Notes under the pieces: generated by a model
What the model was told of the DNA's origin: nothing
Seen by the model: the letters and a program-made list of their open reading frames with translations, nothing else
The model's database searches: none
In this document: piece after piece, positions 41,895 through 52,372 of the stretch
Layout of the letters: the number at the start of each line of letters is the position of its first letter
How positions within the stretch are numbered: the stretch's first letter is position 1
From: an uncultured Fulvivirga sp.
Lineage (GTDB): Bacteria; Bacteroidota; Bacteroidia; Cytophagales; Cyclobacteriaceae
Assembly (NCBI GenBank): GCA_947500555.1
Contig: CANMSE010000003.1
Span: 62,001 to 126,000 of the forward strand
Direction of reading: 5' to 3'
Length of the DNA stretch: 64,000 nucleotides
Made by a program: the position numbers and the translations under genes

Positions 41895-43467
41895 GACCAT
41901 ACTTTTTATGATATTGATTCTTTCCAAGACTGCCTTGGCGCAAGACAGGTACATTATTCACTTTGCTGATAAAAGTGATAGTCCTTATTCCATAAACTCT
42001 CCTGAAGATTTCCTTTCGGCAAGAGCAATAGCTCGTAGAACCAAGCAAAATGTAAGTATTACAGAAGAAGATCTGCCCGTCAATCCTGATTATGTAGACT
42101 GTGTTAAAGCTTTGGGTGTTGAGGTTTTTTTCACATCAAAATGGTTCAATTCCTTGTTGGTGCAAATGGAAGCACCATCACTTTCGCAGGTTCAAGTACT
42201 GCCATATGTTAGTCAAGTCGAGTTGGTAGCAAATGGAACAAGACTAAAGTCGGGTTCAAGAGTGTCTTCAGAAGAAGATGAAGAAAATACTGAAATGGAA
42301 ATTAACGCAGTTCAGAATGAGATGTTAGGTATAGATTACTTACATCAAGAAGGTTATTTAGGAGAAGGGATTCTGATGGCGTTTATGGATAGTGGTTTTA
42401 CAGGTGTTGATACGCAGGAAGCCTTCAGTCATCTGTTTACTGACAACTCTATTTTATGGATCAAGAATCTTGTTGAGAATGACGAAGAGATCTACCAGTA
42501 TGGCAATCATGGAACTCGGGTTTTTAGTACTGTGGCAGCCAGGTTAAATGATGAATTTGAGGGAGTTGCACCCGAAGCTCAGTTCATGCTATTTGTGACA
42601 GAAGATTTGCCTACCGAATATAGAATTGAAGAATATAATTTCCTGTTTGCGGCTGAAAAAGCCGATAGTGCCGGTGTTGATATCATTAGTACATCATTGG
42701 GGTATAGTTATGATTTTACTGAGCCTTCGATGGACTATGTTTATGAAGATCTGGACGGAGAGACAACAGTGATTACAAGAGCTTCTGAAATTGCTTTTTC
42801 AAAAGGGATGCTAGTGGTGACAAGTGCAGGTAATGAAGGTTCTACAGATTGGGGCTTTATAACTGCTCCTGCAGACGGTCCTCACGTATTGAGTGTTGGT
42901 TCAGTTGGTTCAGATGGGTTGAGAGCAAATTCAAGTTCTATAGGGCCTAATGCCAATGGAATGACAAAACCAGAATTGATGGCATTTGGAGCAGGAGCCG
43001 TTTTGATTAATGGGTCAGGTATTACTACTTCGAGTGGTACTTCATTTGCTGCGCCACAAGTAGCAGGTCTGGCAGCCTTGCTTTGGCAGCGTGAACCGGA
43101 GCTTTCAAACCAAGAGCTCTATGACTTTATTCTTACTCTTGGTAATAGATCATCAAATCCAGATAACGAGTATGGTTATGGAATACCTAATGCAAAGAGG
43201 ATTGTTACTTCTATTGATTCTCAAAACCTAAATGAGTTGAATGTATTTCCAAATCCTTTTGACAATCAAATTTCAATTCGATCTATATCTGAAATTGAAG
43301 AAATTGTGATAATGGATTTAAATGGAAGAACAGTATATCAAATTCAAAAACCTCGAAATACTCAAAACCTTAGCATAGATAGTAGCCCATGGAATGATGG
43401 GGTCTATTTATTCAGAATCGTTTCCGGAGATGGTACTGTTATCATTAGAAAATTGATCAAGAATTAA
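41881..43467 (+). CDS. S8 family subtilisin-like serine peptidase with T9SS C-terminal sorting domain
   Basis: Catalytic triad motifs MAFMDSGFTG, YGNHGTRV, SGTSFAAPQVAGLAALL; C-terminal VFPNPFDNQISI...GVYLFRIVSGDGTVIIRKLIKN. Confidence 0.94.
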   Translation: MVNFKTILFMILILSKTALAQDRYIIHFADKSDSPYSINSPEDFLSARAIARRTKQNVSITEEDLPVNPDYVDCVKALGVEVFFTSKWFNSLLVQMEAPSLSQVQVLPYVSQVELVANGTRLKSGSRVSSEEDEENTEMEINAVQNEMLGIDYLHQEGYLGEGILMAFMDSGFTGVDTQEAFSHLFTDNSILWIKNLVENDEEIYQYGNHGTRVFSTVAARLNDEFEGVAPEAQFMLFVTEDLPTEYRIEEYNFLFAAEKADSAGVDIISTSLGYSYDFTEPSMDYVYEDLDGETTVITRASEIAFSKGMLVVTSAGNEGSTDWGFITAPADGPHVLSVGSVGSDGLRANSSSIGPNANGMTKPELMAFGAGAVLINGSGITTSSGTSFAAPQVAGLAALLWQREPELSNQELYDFILTLGNRSSNPDNEYGYGIPNAKRIVTSIDSQNLNELNVFPNPFDNQISIRSISEIEEIVIMDLNGRTVYQIQKPRNTQNLSIDSSPWNDGVYLFRIVSGDGTVIIRKLIKN

Positions 43468-43487
43468 GAATAACTATCTTTGCTGCT

Positions 43488-44141
43488 ATGAGTAAACCCT
43501 ACATTGCGCCTTCCATTTTGGCAGCAGATTTTGCCAACCTCCAATCAGAAGTAGAAATGTTAAATTCCAGTCAGGCTGATTGGATTCATATAGATATTAT
43601 GGATGGTATTTTTGTTCCGAATATCTCTTTCGGCATCCCTGTGATGCAGGCTATTAATAAGCATGCAACCAAACCGTTGGATGTACATTTGATGATCGAG
43701 AAACCTGAGAACTATGTAGAAGCTTTTAAAAACGCAGGAGCAGATATCATTTCAGTACATTATGAGGCGTGCCCACATTTGCATAGAAATTTACAGCAAA
43801 TTAACGCTCTTGGATGCAAGGCAGGAGTGGCCATTAACCCGCACACAAATGTCCAATTGTTAGAAGATGTCATTTTAAATATCGATGTTGTCTGTCTAAT
43901 GTCCGTTAACCCAGGTTTTGGTGGGCAGAAGTTCATAGAAAATACGTTTTATAAAGTAAGAAAACTCAAAGAGATGATAACGGCAGCCAACAGTTCTACA
44001 CTAATTGAAATTGATGGTGGTGTTAACGTTGAAAACGCTCCTAAACTGTTGGAAGCTGGTGCTGATATTCTTGTAGCCGGTAGCTTCGTATTTAATTCTG
44101 ATGATCCTCAAGATACTATTTCGAACCTTAAAAGCGTTTGA
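43488..44141 (+). CDS. rpe: Ribulose-phosphate 3-epimerase
   Basis: IAPSILAADFANLQSEVEML; WIHIDIMDGIFVPNISFG; VCLMSVNPGFGGQKFIENTFYKVRKLK. Confidence 0.98.
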   Translation: MSKPYIAPSILAADFANLQSEVEMLNSSQADWIHIDIMDGIFVPNISFGIPVMQAINKHATKPLDVHLMIEKPENYVEAFKNAGADIISVHYEACPHLHRNLQQINALGCKAGVAINPHTNVQLLEDVILNIDVVCLMSVNPGFGGQKFIENTFYKVRKLKEMITAANSSTLIEIDGGVNVENAPKLLEAGADILVAGSFVFNSDDPQDTISNLKSV

Positions 44142-46507
44142 TAAAGTGTTGTTTGATGAGATATAGCTTATTCATTTTATTTCTACTTATATGCTCCACC
44201 GCTTTGCCTCAGACTATTGACGGCACCATAAGTGACGAGGAGGGTACGGCAATTCGGGATGCTAGTGTAGTTTTAAATGATAGATTTGGTGTTACCACCG
44301 ATGTAAATGGTTATTTTTCTATTGACAGACCTTTAAGCTCAGATAGCTTAGTTTTAGTCATTTCTCACGTTATCTATAATCAAAAGAGGGTTGTCATAGG
44401 TCTTAATTACAACAACCTTTCGATACAGCTTACTCAAAAAACATCGTACCTGGATGAAGTTCAAATTGTAGACGAGCGACAGATTGATGAAATAAGCGTT
44501 ACAAAACTCAAGCCGAAAGATATTGAGGTACTGCCGACACCTTTTCAGGAATTCAATAAAATACTGGCAACTCTACCTGGAGTAGCTAGCAATAATGAAT
44601 TGTCATCCACTTATTCTGTTCGTGGGGGTAATTACGATGAGAATTTAGTATATGTTAATGATATACCTATATATAGACCCTTTTTAGTTAGCAATGGGCA
44701 ACAAGAAGGTTTAAGCTTTATAAACAGTAACCTGGTCTCTTCTGTTACTTTTTCCGCTGGAGGATGGCAACCAAAGTATGGAGATAAGCTATCTTCTGTG
44801 TTGAATGTCACTTATAAGGACCCTGAAGAGTTTTCTGCTTCTGCAGGAATAAGCCTGCTGGGTGGGTCAGTACATATTGAAGGAGTAGCTTATAAGGATA
44901 GAATTAGCTACGCACTTGGTGTACGACATAAATCATCTCAATATTTACTCAATACTCTTGAGGTTGATGGGCAGTACTTGCCAAAGTTTACAGACTACCA
45001 GTCGATTATTAATTTTAATTTGGGTTCTCAGCAAGATATGGAAAGGACTCAATTGAGCTTACTCACTTCATATGCCCGGAATCGCTATTTAGTTGAACCT
45101 GAAAGCCGTGAAACAGAGTTTGGAAACTTCAACCAGTCGTTAAGACTTTTTGTAGCATTTGATGGCCAGGAGACTTTGGAGTACGACACTTATCAAATAG
45201 GGACCAAATTAAGTCATAGAATCAATGATCGTTGGAAAACGCAATTGGTCAGCGCGGCTGTTTATGCAGTTGAAAGAGAATATACGGAAGTTGAAGGTGG
45301 TTATAGATTATGCGATGTTGATAAGAATATCTCCTCATCTACTTTCAATGACTGTGTTTTTATCAGGGGTGTTGGCACCAATTATGACTATGGCCGTAAT
45401 AATTTGACGGCCGAAATTCTCAATATCGAAAATAGAAATGTAGTCCTTATCGATGACAAAACTATAGAGTTTGGTTTTGGATACAGCAAGCAGTTAATTG
45501 ATGATCAATTACAAGAATACAGTTTCACAGATTCTGCTGACTTCGTAACACAAATAGATGCGGTGCAATCTGAGGCTGATTTGAACTCAGATCAATTTTC
45601 AGGATTTATACAGGCAACTATTCCTATAAGTAAAAGAGTAACTACTACCATAGGAGGTAGGTCAAACTATTGGAACTTGAATAAACAGTGGATATTCAGC
45701 CCAAGAGCTCAGGTTGTTTTTAAGCCTAAAGGTCCTAGAAATGTTACTTTCTCGGGTGCAGTGGGTGTGTATCAACAGCCTCCATTTTATCGTGAAATGC
45801 GTGCGTTTGACGGTTCTGTCAATACCAATTTAAGGGCTCAACGTTCGATTCATTTTATTACGGGAGTCAATTACCATTTGCAATGGTGGGGTAGACCCTT
45901 TGTTGTAAATAGTGAGATCTACCATAAATTGTTAAGTGATGTGGTTCCTTATGAAGTGGAAAATGTTAAAATCCGATATTATGCCAACAATGACGCAAAA
46001 GCTTTTGCTGCAGGATTTGACTTTAGAGTAAGTGGAGAGTTTATTGAAGGAACCGAATCATGGTTCAGCCTTGGATTATTAAATGTTAAGGAGGATGTGG
46101 AGGGAGATAATAATGGCTTCATAAGAAGACCCACAGATCAAAGAATAAATGCAGCCATTTTTTTTCAGGATCATTTCCCTAATAACCCGGATATCCGTGT
46201 TAACCTTAATTTGTTGTATGGTAGTGGACTTCCCTTCGGACCTCCTGGAGACTTTGAGAATAGAAATGTTTTCAATGGCGGCTCATATACCAGAGTAGAT
46301 ATAGGTTTCTCACGTGTCATCTATTTCAATAAAGAAAAACACAATGGTAAACGGATTCTAACGATAAATGCCGAAATACTAAATCTCCTCGGTACTGCAA
46401 ACCCCATCTCTTATACATGGATTACAGACGTGAATAATGATCAGTTTGCTGTACCGAACTCTTTATCTGCGCGGTTTCTGAACCTACGTGCGTCAATCAA
46501 AATTTAG
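44138..46507 (+). CDS. TonB-dependent receptor with carboxypeptidase-like N-terminal domain
   Basis: Signal peptide; IDGTISDEEGTAIRDASVVLND; plug region PGVASNNELSSTYSVRGGNYDENLVYVNDIPIYRP. Confidence 0.93.
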   Translation: MIKCCLMRYSLFILFLLICSTALPQTIDGTISDEEGTAIRDASVVLNDRFGVTTDVNGYFSIDRPLSSDSLVLVISHVIYNQKRVVIGLNYNNLSIQLTQKTSYLDEVQIVDERQIDEISVTKLKPKDIEVLPTPFQEFNKILATLPGVASNNELSSTYSVRGGNYDENLVYVNDIPIYRPFLVSNGQQEGLSFINSNLVSSVTFSAGGWQPKYGDKLSSVLNVTYKDPEEFSASAGISLLGGSVHIEGVAYKDRISYALGVRHKSSQYLLNTLEVDGQYLPKFTDYQSIINFNLGSQQDMERTQLSLLTSYARNRYLVEPESRETEFGNFNQSLRLFVAFDGQETLEYDTYQIGTKLSHRINDRWKTQLVSAAVYAVEREYTEVEGGYRLCDVDKNISSSTFNDCVFIRGVGTNYDYGRNNLTAEILNIENRNVVLIDDKTIEFGFGYSKQLIDDQLQEYSFTDSADFVTQIDAVQSEADLNSDQFSGFIQATIPISKRVTTTIGGRSNYWNLNKQWIFSPRAQVVFKPKGPRNVTFSGAVGVYQQPPFYREMRAFDGSVNTNLRAQRSIHFITGVNYHLQWWGRPFVVNSEIYHKLLSDVVPYEVENVKIRYYANNDAKAFAAGFDFRVSGEFIEGTESWFSLGLLNVKEDVEGDNNGFIRRPTDQRINAAIFFQDHFPNNPDIRVNLNLLYGSGLPFGPPGDFENRNVFNGGSYTRVDIGFSRVIYFNKEKHNGKRILTINAEILNLLGTANPISYTWITDVNNDQFAVPNSLSARFLNLRASIKI

Positions 46508-46639
46508 TCATTAATGCTACAAAATGGGGGATATCTTGCTAAGATATTTACATTATGCTTGTCTAAAAGGCAGTTATAGCTTTTCTTCGAGGCTTTTAAT
46601 TTTTACCTAACTATAACTTAATAACTAATACATAGTACT

Positions 46640-47095
46640 ATGAGGAAAATGAAACTTTTATTTGCAGCATTTGTGATTGGATTTTGTGCGAATGTGGCTA
46701 ATGCGCAGGAAGAAGAAATTAGTGATGAGAATTTAAGAAGATATGCACTTTTAATGGAGACTGTAGATGCTATGAAATCTGAAATCAGTGTGTCTTTAAA
46801 CTCAATGATTAAAAATCAGGATGGCATGACAGGAAAGAGGTTTAGTGAACTTTCAAAAGGAGAGGGAGAGGCTGCTACCGAATTTGAAACTAAATTTATG
46901 GAGACTATTGAAGAAATGAAAAAGGAACGCATAGATGCCATAAAACAAGTGAATCAAATTTTAGCAACTAAAATGCTTCCTGACGGTGGTAAGGCTTATA
47001 AGGCAATAAAGTCGGCTATAAAATCAGACGATGCTGTTAAAGCACGTTACGAAGCTATACTAGCTAATGTTCAGGCGACTGGAGAGGGAGCATAG
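46640..47095 (+). CDS. Secreted helical hypothetical protein
   Basis: Signal peptide and helical 130-aa body. Confidence 0.6.
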   Translation: MRKMKLLFAAFVIGFCANVANAQEEEISDENLRRYALLMETVDAMKSEISVSLNSMIKNQDGMTGKRFSELSKGEGEAATEFETKFMETIEEMKKERIDAIKQVNQILATKMLPDGGKAYKAIKSAIKSDDAVKARYEAILANVQATGEGA

Positions 47096-47121
47096 TCTTT
47101 TCATATATAATAGGTTTTTAA

Positions 47122-47145
47122 AGGGTGCTTTAGGCACCCTTTTTC
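47122..47145 (+). terminator. Rho-independent terminator
   Basis: AGGGTGC-TTTAG-GCACCCT-TTTT. Confidence 0.9.
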
Positions 47146-47218
47146 ATACCATAGAAATTCAATGAATATTCGTAATATGCTTTCAATTTTTGTATCTTTT
47201 AGCCTTAAATAGTTGACT

Positions 47219-47830
47219 ATGTTTTCTGAAAATGAAATAGCTACAATGATTGAGGTGCCGGAGATACTTGATGCAGTTTCTGGTATGAGAAAAGACTTCA
47301 TAGAAAATGAAGCCAATTTTTTGGAGATATCTGAGCATGATTTTCTGTCCCTTGTTATGATGACACCTACTGTGGGTGTGGCTCTGGCTAACGGCACCAT
47401 TAGCTTATTTGAAGAATTAGCTCTTAATAAAATGGCTCGTAAAATGTCAAAAGGAGGCTTTTTTATGAAAGTAGATCCCGTAGCGCATGCCATGAAATTT
47501 TTAATTAAAAGCTTCGATCAATGGGAACTGCCGTTTTACGAGGTTATAAAGATATGTATGAAATCTACATTTGATATGAGCGTTCTAAGGGAGGTCGGAG
47601 CAAATGATTATGAATACAATATCCATAGTTTTGCACAAGAGTTAATGCAAGTACCATATGCCTTTGTGCGGTTCATTAGCTCATTCTTTCTTCATGATGA
47701 AGCAGAAATAGTTGATGAGCGGAGTATATCCAAAATAGAATACGATAAAATTGTTGACATAGGTAATAAATTAGAACTTGCTGACTATCTGATATTTACT
47801 TCTTTCTGTAAAACATTCAGGATTAAATAA
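47219..47830 (+). CDS. Conserved hypothetical protein
   Basis: 203-aa ORF from ATG 47219; no recognised domain. Confidence 0.65.
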   Translation: MFSENEIATMIEVPEILDAVSGMRKDFIENEANFLEISEHDFLSLVMMTPTVGVALANGTISLFEELALNKMARKMSKGGFFMKVDPVAHAMKFLIKSFDQWELPFYEVIKICMKSTFDMSVLREVGANDYEYNIHSFAQELMQVPYAFVRFISSFFLHDEAEIVDERSISKIEYDKIVDIGNKLELADYLIFTSFCKTFRIK

Positions 47831-47839
47831 TTAATTAAG

Positions 47840-47878
47840 CAGGCAACCTAAAATATTTTTTAATTTTGCCTGTTTTTT
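47840..47878 (+). terminator. Rho-independent terminator with AT-rich loop
   Basis: CAGGCAA ... TTGCCTG followed by TTTTTT. Confidence 0.75.
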
Positions 47879-47882
47879 AATC

Positions 47883-48941
47883 ATGACTGCCCAAAAATCC
47901 AGATATTTCATTTTACTGGCTTCATTTATTGTTGCTCTTCAATTAAATGGGCAGAATAAAGATGAAAAAGCTTCTATACCCCTTGATCACTTTTATGCTA
48001 AACCTGATAATGTAAGCGCATTTCGTATTTTACTATCAAAGCTGCATTTTGGGCTATCAACGGGCTATGGCAGGACATTCTACAAGCAAGATCTTGATGG
48101 GTTTTCTATTTTACAGCAACAAGACAGTCCACCGCTGCTTTTTAGCAATGATATTGATGTGACTACTAATAATGTGACTAGTGGGTATAGGTATTGGTTT
48201 AATACAATAAATCAATCTGATGATGTTACAGTTGATCCTAACAATGACTTTTTGGTTAGTTCGGACACTACCGACCTTACCTTTCAGGCCCCAGGAACAA
48301 GTATTCCACTGCAACTCACCATTCATGTGGAATTTTTAGATCGCTATAAGATAGGTGGAGGTTTTATGTTTGAATACCATAGGCCAGGTGAGTTCTCTTC
48401 TAAGAATTTTGATGGTAGTATTGCCAGAATACAACCGAATTTTGGTAGCACATTTTATAAAAAGTACTTTCTATTGTTGGGAGGAAAAGTCTATCGTTAT
48501 TATAATTATGTACTTTCTATTGATACTCACATTGGTGCTTTCAACTTAACAAAGAAGTTTGACAAGGGGCTGATTCAAAAGGGTATATTTTTCAATATTG
48601 GTGCTACTGTTGAACGAGAACTGTCAGAGTATTTTACGGCTTTTATTCGACCTTCATATGATTTCAAAAACTTTACATTGAATCCGCCTGAGTCAGGCAG
48701 CTCAATTAACACTTCTATGAACGCTTTTTATCTTGGTGTAGGAGTTACTTACAGGATACCAGAATTGAAGAAATGTTTCATTGATAACTGCACCACCCAA
48801 GTCAATCATCAACATGGAAATAAGAAATACAGAAGCAGAATGCACCCCATTTTCAAGAAGCAAAACCCTCATCACGGAGAGAACTATCCGAGGCTCTTTA
48901 AGTACAAAAAGAAGAATAAGAAAAAGCTGCAGCCATATTGA
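47883..48941 (+). CDS. Secreted/outer-membrane hypothetical protein with basic C-terminal tail
   Basis: Signal peptide, beta-rich body, His/Lys-rich tail (HQHGNKKYRSRMHPIFKKQNPHHGENYPRLFKYKKKNKKKLQPY). Confidence 0.65.
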   Translation: MTAQKSRYFILLASFIVALQLNGQNKDEKASIPLDHFYAKPDNVSAFRILLSKLHFGLSTGYGRTFYKQDLDGFSILQQQDSPPLLFSNDIDVTTNNVTSGYRYWFNTINQSDDVTVDPNNDFLVSSDTTDLTFQAPGTSIPLQLTIHVEFLDRYKIGGGFMFEYHRPGEFSSKNFDGSIARIQPNFGSTFYKKYFLLLGGKVYRYYNYVLSIDTHIGAFNLTKKFDKGLIQKGIFFNIGATVERELSEYFTAFIRPSYDFKNFTLNPPESGSSINTSMNAFYLGVGVTYRIPELKKCFIDNCTTQVNHQHGNKKYRSRMHPIFKKQNPHHGENYPRLFKYKKKNKKKLQPY

Positions 48942-49004
48942 TTTTATTAATTCTTCTAATGATCGATTTTGATCTAAAATAAGGACGGATTTATCTAAAA
49001 ATAC

Positions 49005-49032
49005 AATTAGGAAAGTCTAATTCCTTTTTTTA
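49005..49032 (+). terminator. Probable rho-independent terminator
   Basis: AATTAG-GAAAGT-CTAATT followed by CCTTTTTTT. Confidence 0.6.
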
Positions 49033-49050
49033 TCAAACTGATAAGCGTAA

Positions 49051-49068
49051 TTGTACTTAAGAGTACAA
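49051..49068. promoter_or_regulatory. Palindrome TTGTACT-TAAG-AGTACAA upstream of the DJ-1/PfpI-TPR gene
   Basis: Perfect 7-bp inverted repeat, 15 nt upstream of the ATG at 49084. Confidence 0.5.
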
Positions 49069-49083
49069 CTTGATTAATCATAT

Positions 49084-50337
49084 ATGAAGTCTATCGTCCT
49101 TAGTTTTATCGCAATGCTTTCATTTTTTTCAATTGAAGCACAAACAATGGAAAAGAAGAAATTGAATGTAGCAATCCTTCTATATGAAGGTGTAGAGTTA
49201 TTTGATTTTGCGGGACCTGGAGAAGTTTTTTCCATAGCACGCTACTTTAGCACTTATACGGATTTCAACGTTTTTACAGTTAGTGGATCAGGTGAAACTA
49301 TATTGAGTCAAACATTCCTTTCCGTAAACCCTAATTATTCAGTAGTTGATGCTCCTAAGCCCGATATTATTATTCTTCCAGGAGGCAGTTCCAGAAATGC
49401 TCATCAAGACATGAGAGTGATTAACTGGTTGAAGTCTAATTTTGAAAATTTAGACTATTTACTAACCGTATGTACTGGGGTTTTTATTGCTGAAAAAGCA
49501 GGTTTATTGAAAAATCATAGAGTAACGACTCACTGGGGTGCTAATTACTCTTTAAGTCAAAAGCAAGATGTGGAAGTAATAGCATGGACAAAATTTGTTG
49601 ACTCAGGAAAAATTATAACAAGCGGGGGAGTTTCTTCTGGAACAGAGGGTTCTCTCCATTTAGTTCAAAAAATATCTGGCATTCGCACAGCAAGTGAAGT
49701 TGCCAAATATATGGAATATGATAATTGGAAACCAAATATGGGTATCAAAGATTATAGAAATCCTTATACACAGATAATACCTTCTTTAGAATTAGAAGGG
49801 CATCATGTCCTAGATAGTTCATACTTTGGTGAAGTAGAAATGGCAGGATATGAGTTTATGAAAGCTGAAGAATGGAATAATGCTAGAGTTATTTTTGAAA
49901 ACTTAACTCATCATTTCCCTAAGGAACCATCAAATTATAATAATCTTGCTAAAGTTTATACCAAACTAGGTATTGTATCTCCCTTAAGTCAGGATGACTT
50001 CATGAAACTGATCCAAGCTGGAAGTTATGAACAGGTAGAAAGAGCAATCATCGAGGCTATGGGTAAGTGGCCTGAGTGGATAATATTTGATGAAAACAAT
50101 GTAATTGGGATGGGCTATAATTTATTAGCAGAGAGAAAGTATCAATCAGCAATTATCTTATTTAAGCTTATAGTATTGGCCTATCCCCAATCTTCAAATG
50201 CATACGACAGCCTAGCTGAAGGATACATGCTAATTGGTAATAGAGAACAAGCAGTGGAAAACTATAACAAATCCTTAGCACTTAATCCGAAGAACACTAA
50301 TGCAAAAGAAAAACTAAAAGAACTTGGAGCATCCTAA
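49084..50337 (+). CDS. Exported DJ-1/PfpI family protein fused to C-terminal TPRs
   Basis: Signal peptide; LNVAILLYEGVELFDFAGPGEVFSIA, LLTVCTGVFIAEKAGLL, ITSGGVSSGTEGSLHLV; TPR AYDSLAEGYMLIGNREQAVENYNKSLALNPKN. Confidence 0.9.
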   Translation: MKSIVLSFIAMLSFFSIEAQTMEKKKLNVAILLYEGVELFDFAGPGEVFSIARYFSTYTDFNVFTVSGSGETILSQTFLSVNPNYSVVDAPKPDIIILPGGSSRNAHQDMRVINWLKSNFENLDYLLTVCTGVFIAEKAGLLKNHRVTTHWGANYSLSQKQDVEVIAWTKFVDSGKIITSGGVSSGTEGSLHLVQKISGIRTASEVAKYMEYDNWKPNMGIKDYRNPYTQIIPSLELEGHHVLDSSYFGEVEMAGYEFMKAEEWNNARVIFENLTHHFPKEPSNYNNLAKVYTKLGIVSPLSQDDFMKLIQAGSYEQVERAIIEAMGKWPEWIIFDENNVIGMGYNLLAERKYQSAIILFKLIVLAYPQSSNAYDSLAEGYMLIGNREQAVENYNKSLALNPKNTNAKEKLKELGAS

Positions 50338-50464
50338 AATTCAATATAAGGTAGATATAATTAAGATGACAATAGTACATTTTTCTCATATGCTTCGGAA
50401 CTATTTTTTATAATCTGAAGGGAGGGGTTCATAAGAGAATTGACTGACCAAATCAACTAATAGC

Positions 50465-52315
50465 TTACTCACCTTGAAGTTCTTCCAACCTTTTATTCAC
50501 ATCTACCATATAGATATCTTGATTACTTTTTGTGAATTGGAAAATAAGTTGATTTCCATCTAACCATCGTATATTACTCTCTTCCTCACGTGAATTTGTC
50601 AGACGTTCTGTTTTAAGCTCATTTCGTGAAAAGACGTAAATGTCAGGGAAGTTTTCAATATTATCGGAAGAAACAAATGCAATTGAAAGACCATCTGGAG
50701 AGTATTGGCCCCATTTGGCAGTTTTCATTCCAGTTTCTACTTGGAAGTATTTCCCACTACTAATTGAGTATTCGTAGATTTGATTTGCACCTTTGATTTT
50801 CCCATAAAATAAAAGCTTATCCCCTCCATAGGAATCTGTAGGAAATAGACTTGCTTTTTCATCCTTGAGGAGTTCCTTAGACTTTCCAGTGCTAAGATTA
50901 TGCATCCATATCTGATAGTTTGAATAGCTAGTTGTTGGGTCATGTGAAAATGCTACTAATTCACTATTTATCCAACAATATGGTCTGTTTATGCCACCAA
51001 TTTCAGTTATTTGACTTCTTTGATTGGTCAATAAATCAATCATCCAGAGGTTATTTGTATCGGTAGCTCCACCCTCACCATAAATGAAACATAGTTTATT
51101 TGATTGATCGGGTATCCAAGAAGGAAATAGAGCAACATGATGCTCATTAATAGGTGGAATAATCTGGATTTCTTTAGACACAGTATCAAACAGTATGATT
51201 TCATGCTTCTGATTATTATATGCAATCCTTTCACCAGATTGATTAATAATTGGATGAAATTGATGTTCCAGTAGTCTATCTGGGATTAAGCGTTGATCTT
51301 CATCATCAATAATTGAGAGTTTGTGGATTTGAGTATACTCCGTAGTAGCAGAAAATGCCAGATAATCCTGGTTTGGAGACCAAGCCATAGGATCCCATAT
51401 GACAATCACCTCTTTTTGTAACTCTAAATTAGCTGCCTGCTTTGATTCAAGATTATGAATCATAACATTCATTGCACCATCATGTGAGAAGTAAGCCACC
51501 CTATTAGTATTTCTATTTAAAGTTGGGCCAAATTCTTCAATGTTTTGGTTAGTAATTCTTTGTAAGTCTCCAGATACTAAGTCAGTTAGCCAGATATCGG
51601 TCATTTCTCCATTCCAAGTGCTATAAAATGAAACCTCGAGAGTTTTTTCAGACCATCGTGGTAACCATTCAAACCCGTCTTGACCATGAATTAATTGTCT
51701 TGTTTCATTTGATTCCAAATTCAATGCTTGAAGATGTCGAGTTGTTGACCCTCTTGGGCTATAGCCAATCCATTTGCCATCAAATGAAAAACCGAAATTG
51801 GTTTCGTTACCTTCAAAATCAGTCAATTGCGATTGTTTTCCAGTACTTAAATCAAGTAACCAAATACCTTTATTTTCAGTTTCTATATCAATTACCAACT
51901 TGTCCCCATCTGGTGACCAATTTGCATTGGACGCATTTTGATTCCATTCAGTGAGGTATTTTGTAGTTAGTATTTCGGTATTAATAATTGCTATCCTGGA
52001 TTGATTTTCTAAACCTTCTGTAAAAGTAATAAACTTATCATCTGGTGACCATTTTATGTTTTTCTTACTTCCTGATCCATCTGTAATTTGCTTTGATACC
52101 TTCGTTTCAAAATTGTATAAAAACACCTGCCAGCTACCGAATTCATTGCTGTTATACGCCATAAAACTTCCGTCATTGGAAAATCTGGGCTTCTCCTGAT
52201 TACCGGGTTCATTGGTTAATTTGATTAATGATAATTTATCTCTATTCTCCAAAAAAGAATCACAGTTTGCCGTTAAGAATACTACAAGAATTAGAAGTGC
52301 GAAATATAATTTCAT
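50465..52315 (-). CDS. TolB-like beta-propeller (WD40/PD40) lipoprotein
   Basis: Lipobox-like VVFLTANC; repeated WSPDGDKLVI / FSFDGKWIGYSPRG / YSPDGLSIAFVSS blades. Confidence 0.88.
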   Translation of the reverse strand: MKLYFALLILVVFLTANCDSFLENRDKLSLIKLTNEPGNQEKPRFSNDGSFMAYNSNEFGSWQVFLYNFETKVSKQITDGSGSKKNIKWSPDDKFITFTEGLENQSRIAIINTEILTTKYLTEWNQNASNANWSPDGDKLVIDIETENKGIWLLDLSTGKQSQLTDFEGNETNFGFSFDGKWIGYSPRGSTTRHLQALNLESNETRQLIHGQDGFEWLPRWSEKTLEVSFYSTWNGEMTDIWLTDLVSGDLQRITNQNIEEFGPTLNRNTNRVAYFSHDGAMNVMIHNLESKQAANLELQKEVIVIWDPMAWSPNQDYLAFSATTEYTQIHKLSIIDDEDQRLIPDRLLEHQFHPIINQSGERIAYNNQKHEIILFDTVSKEIQIIPPINEHHVALFPSWIPDQSNKLCFIYGEGGATDTNNLWMIDLLTNQRSQITEIGGINRPYCWINSELVAFSHDPTTSYSNYQIWMHNLSTGKSKELLKDEKASLFPTDSYGGDKLLFYGKIKGANQIYEYSISSGKYFQVETGMKTAKWGQYSPDGLSIAFVSSDNIENFPDIYVFSRNELKTERLTNSREEESNIRWLDGNQLIFQFTKSNQDIYMVDVNKRLEELQGE

Positions 52316-52372
52316 AGATCATAACAGCTTTAAAACTTTATTATTTTAATTCAGAAGCTTTGAAACTCATAA

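Noticed and set aside
47101-47493. 130-aa minus ORF
   Set aside because: Antisense to the 47219-47830 gene and begins inside a terminator hairpin; spurious-looking composition.
48781-48972. 63-aa plus ORF overlapping the end of the 47883-48941 gene
   Set aside because: Out-of-frame with a longer gene that has a signal peptide; no motif.
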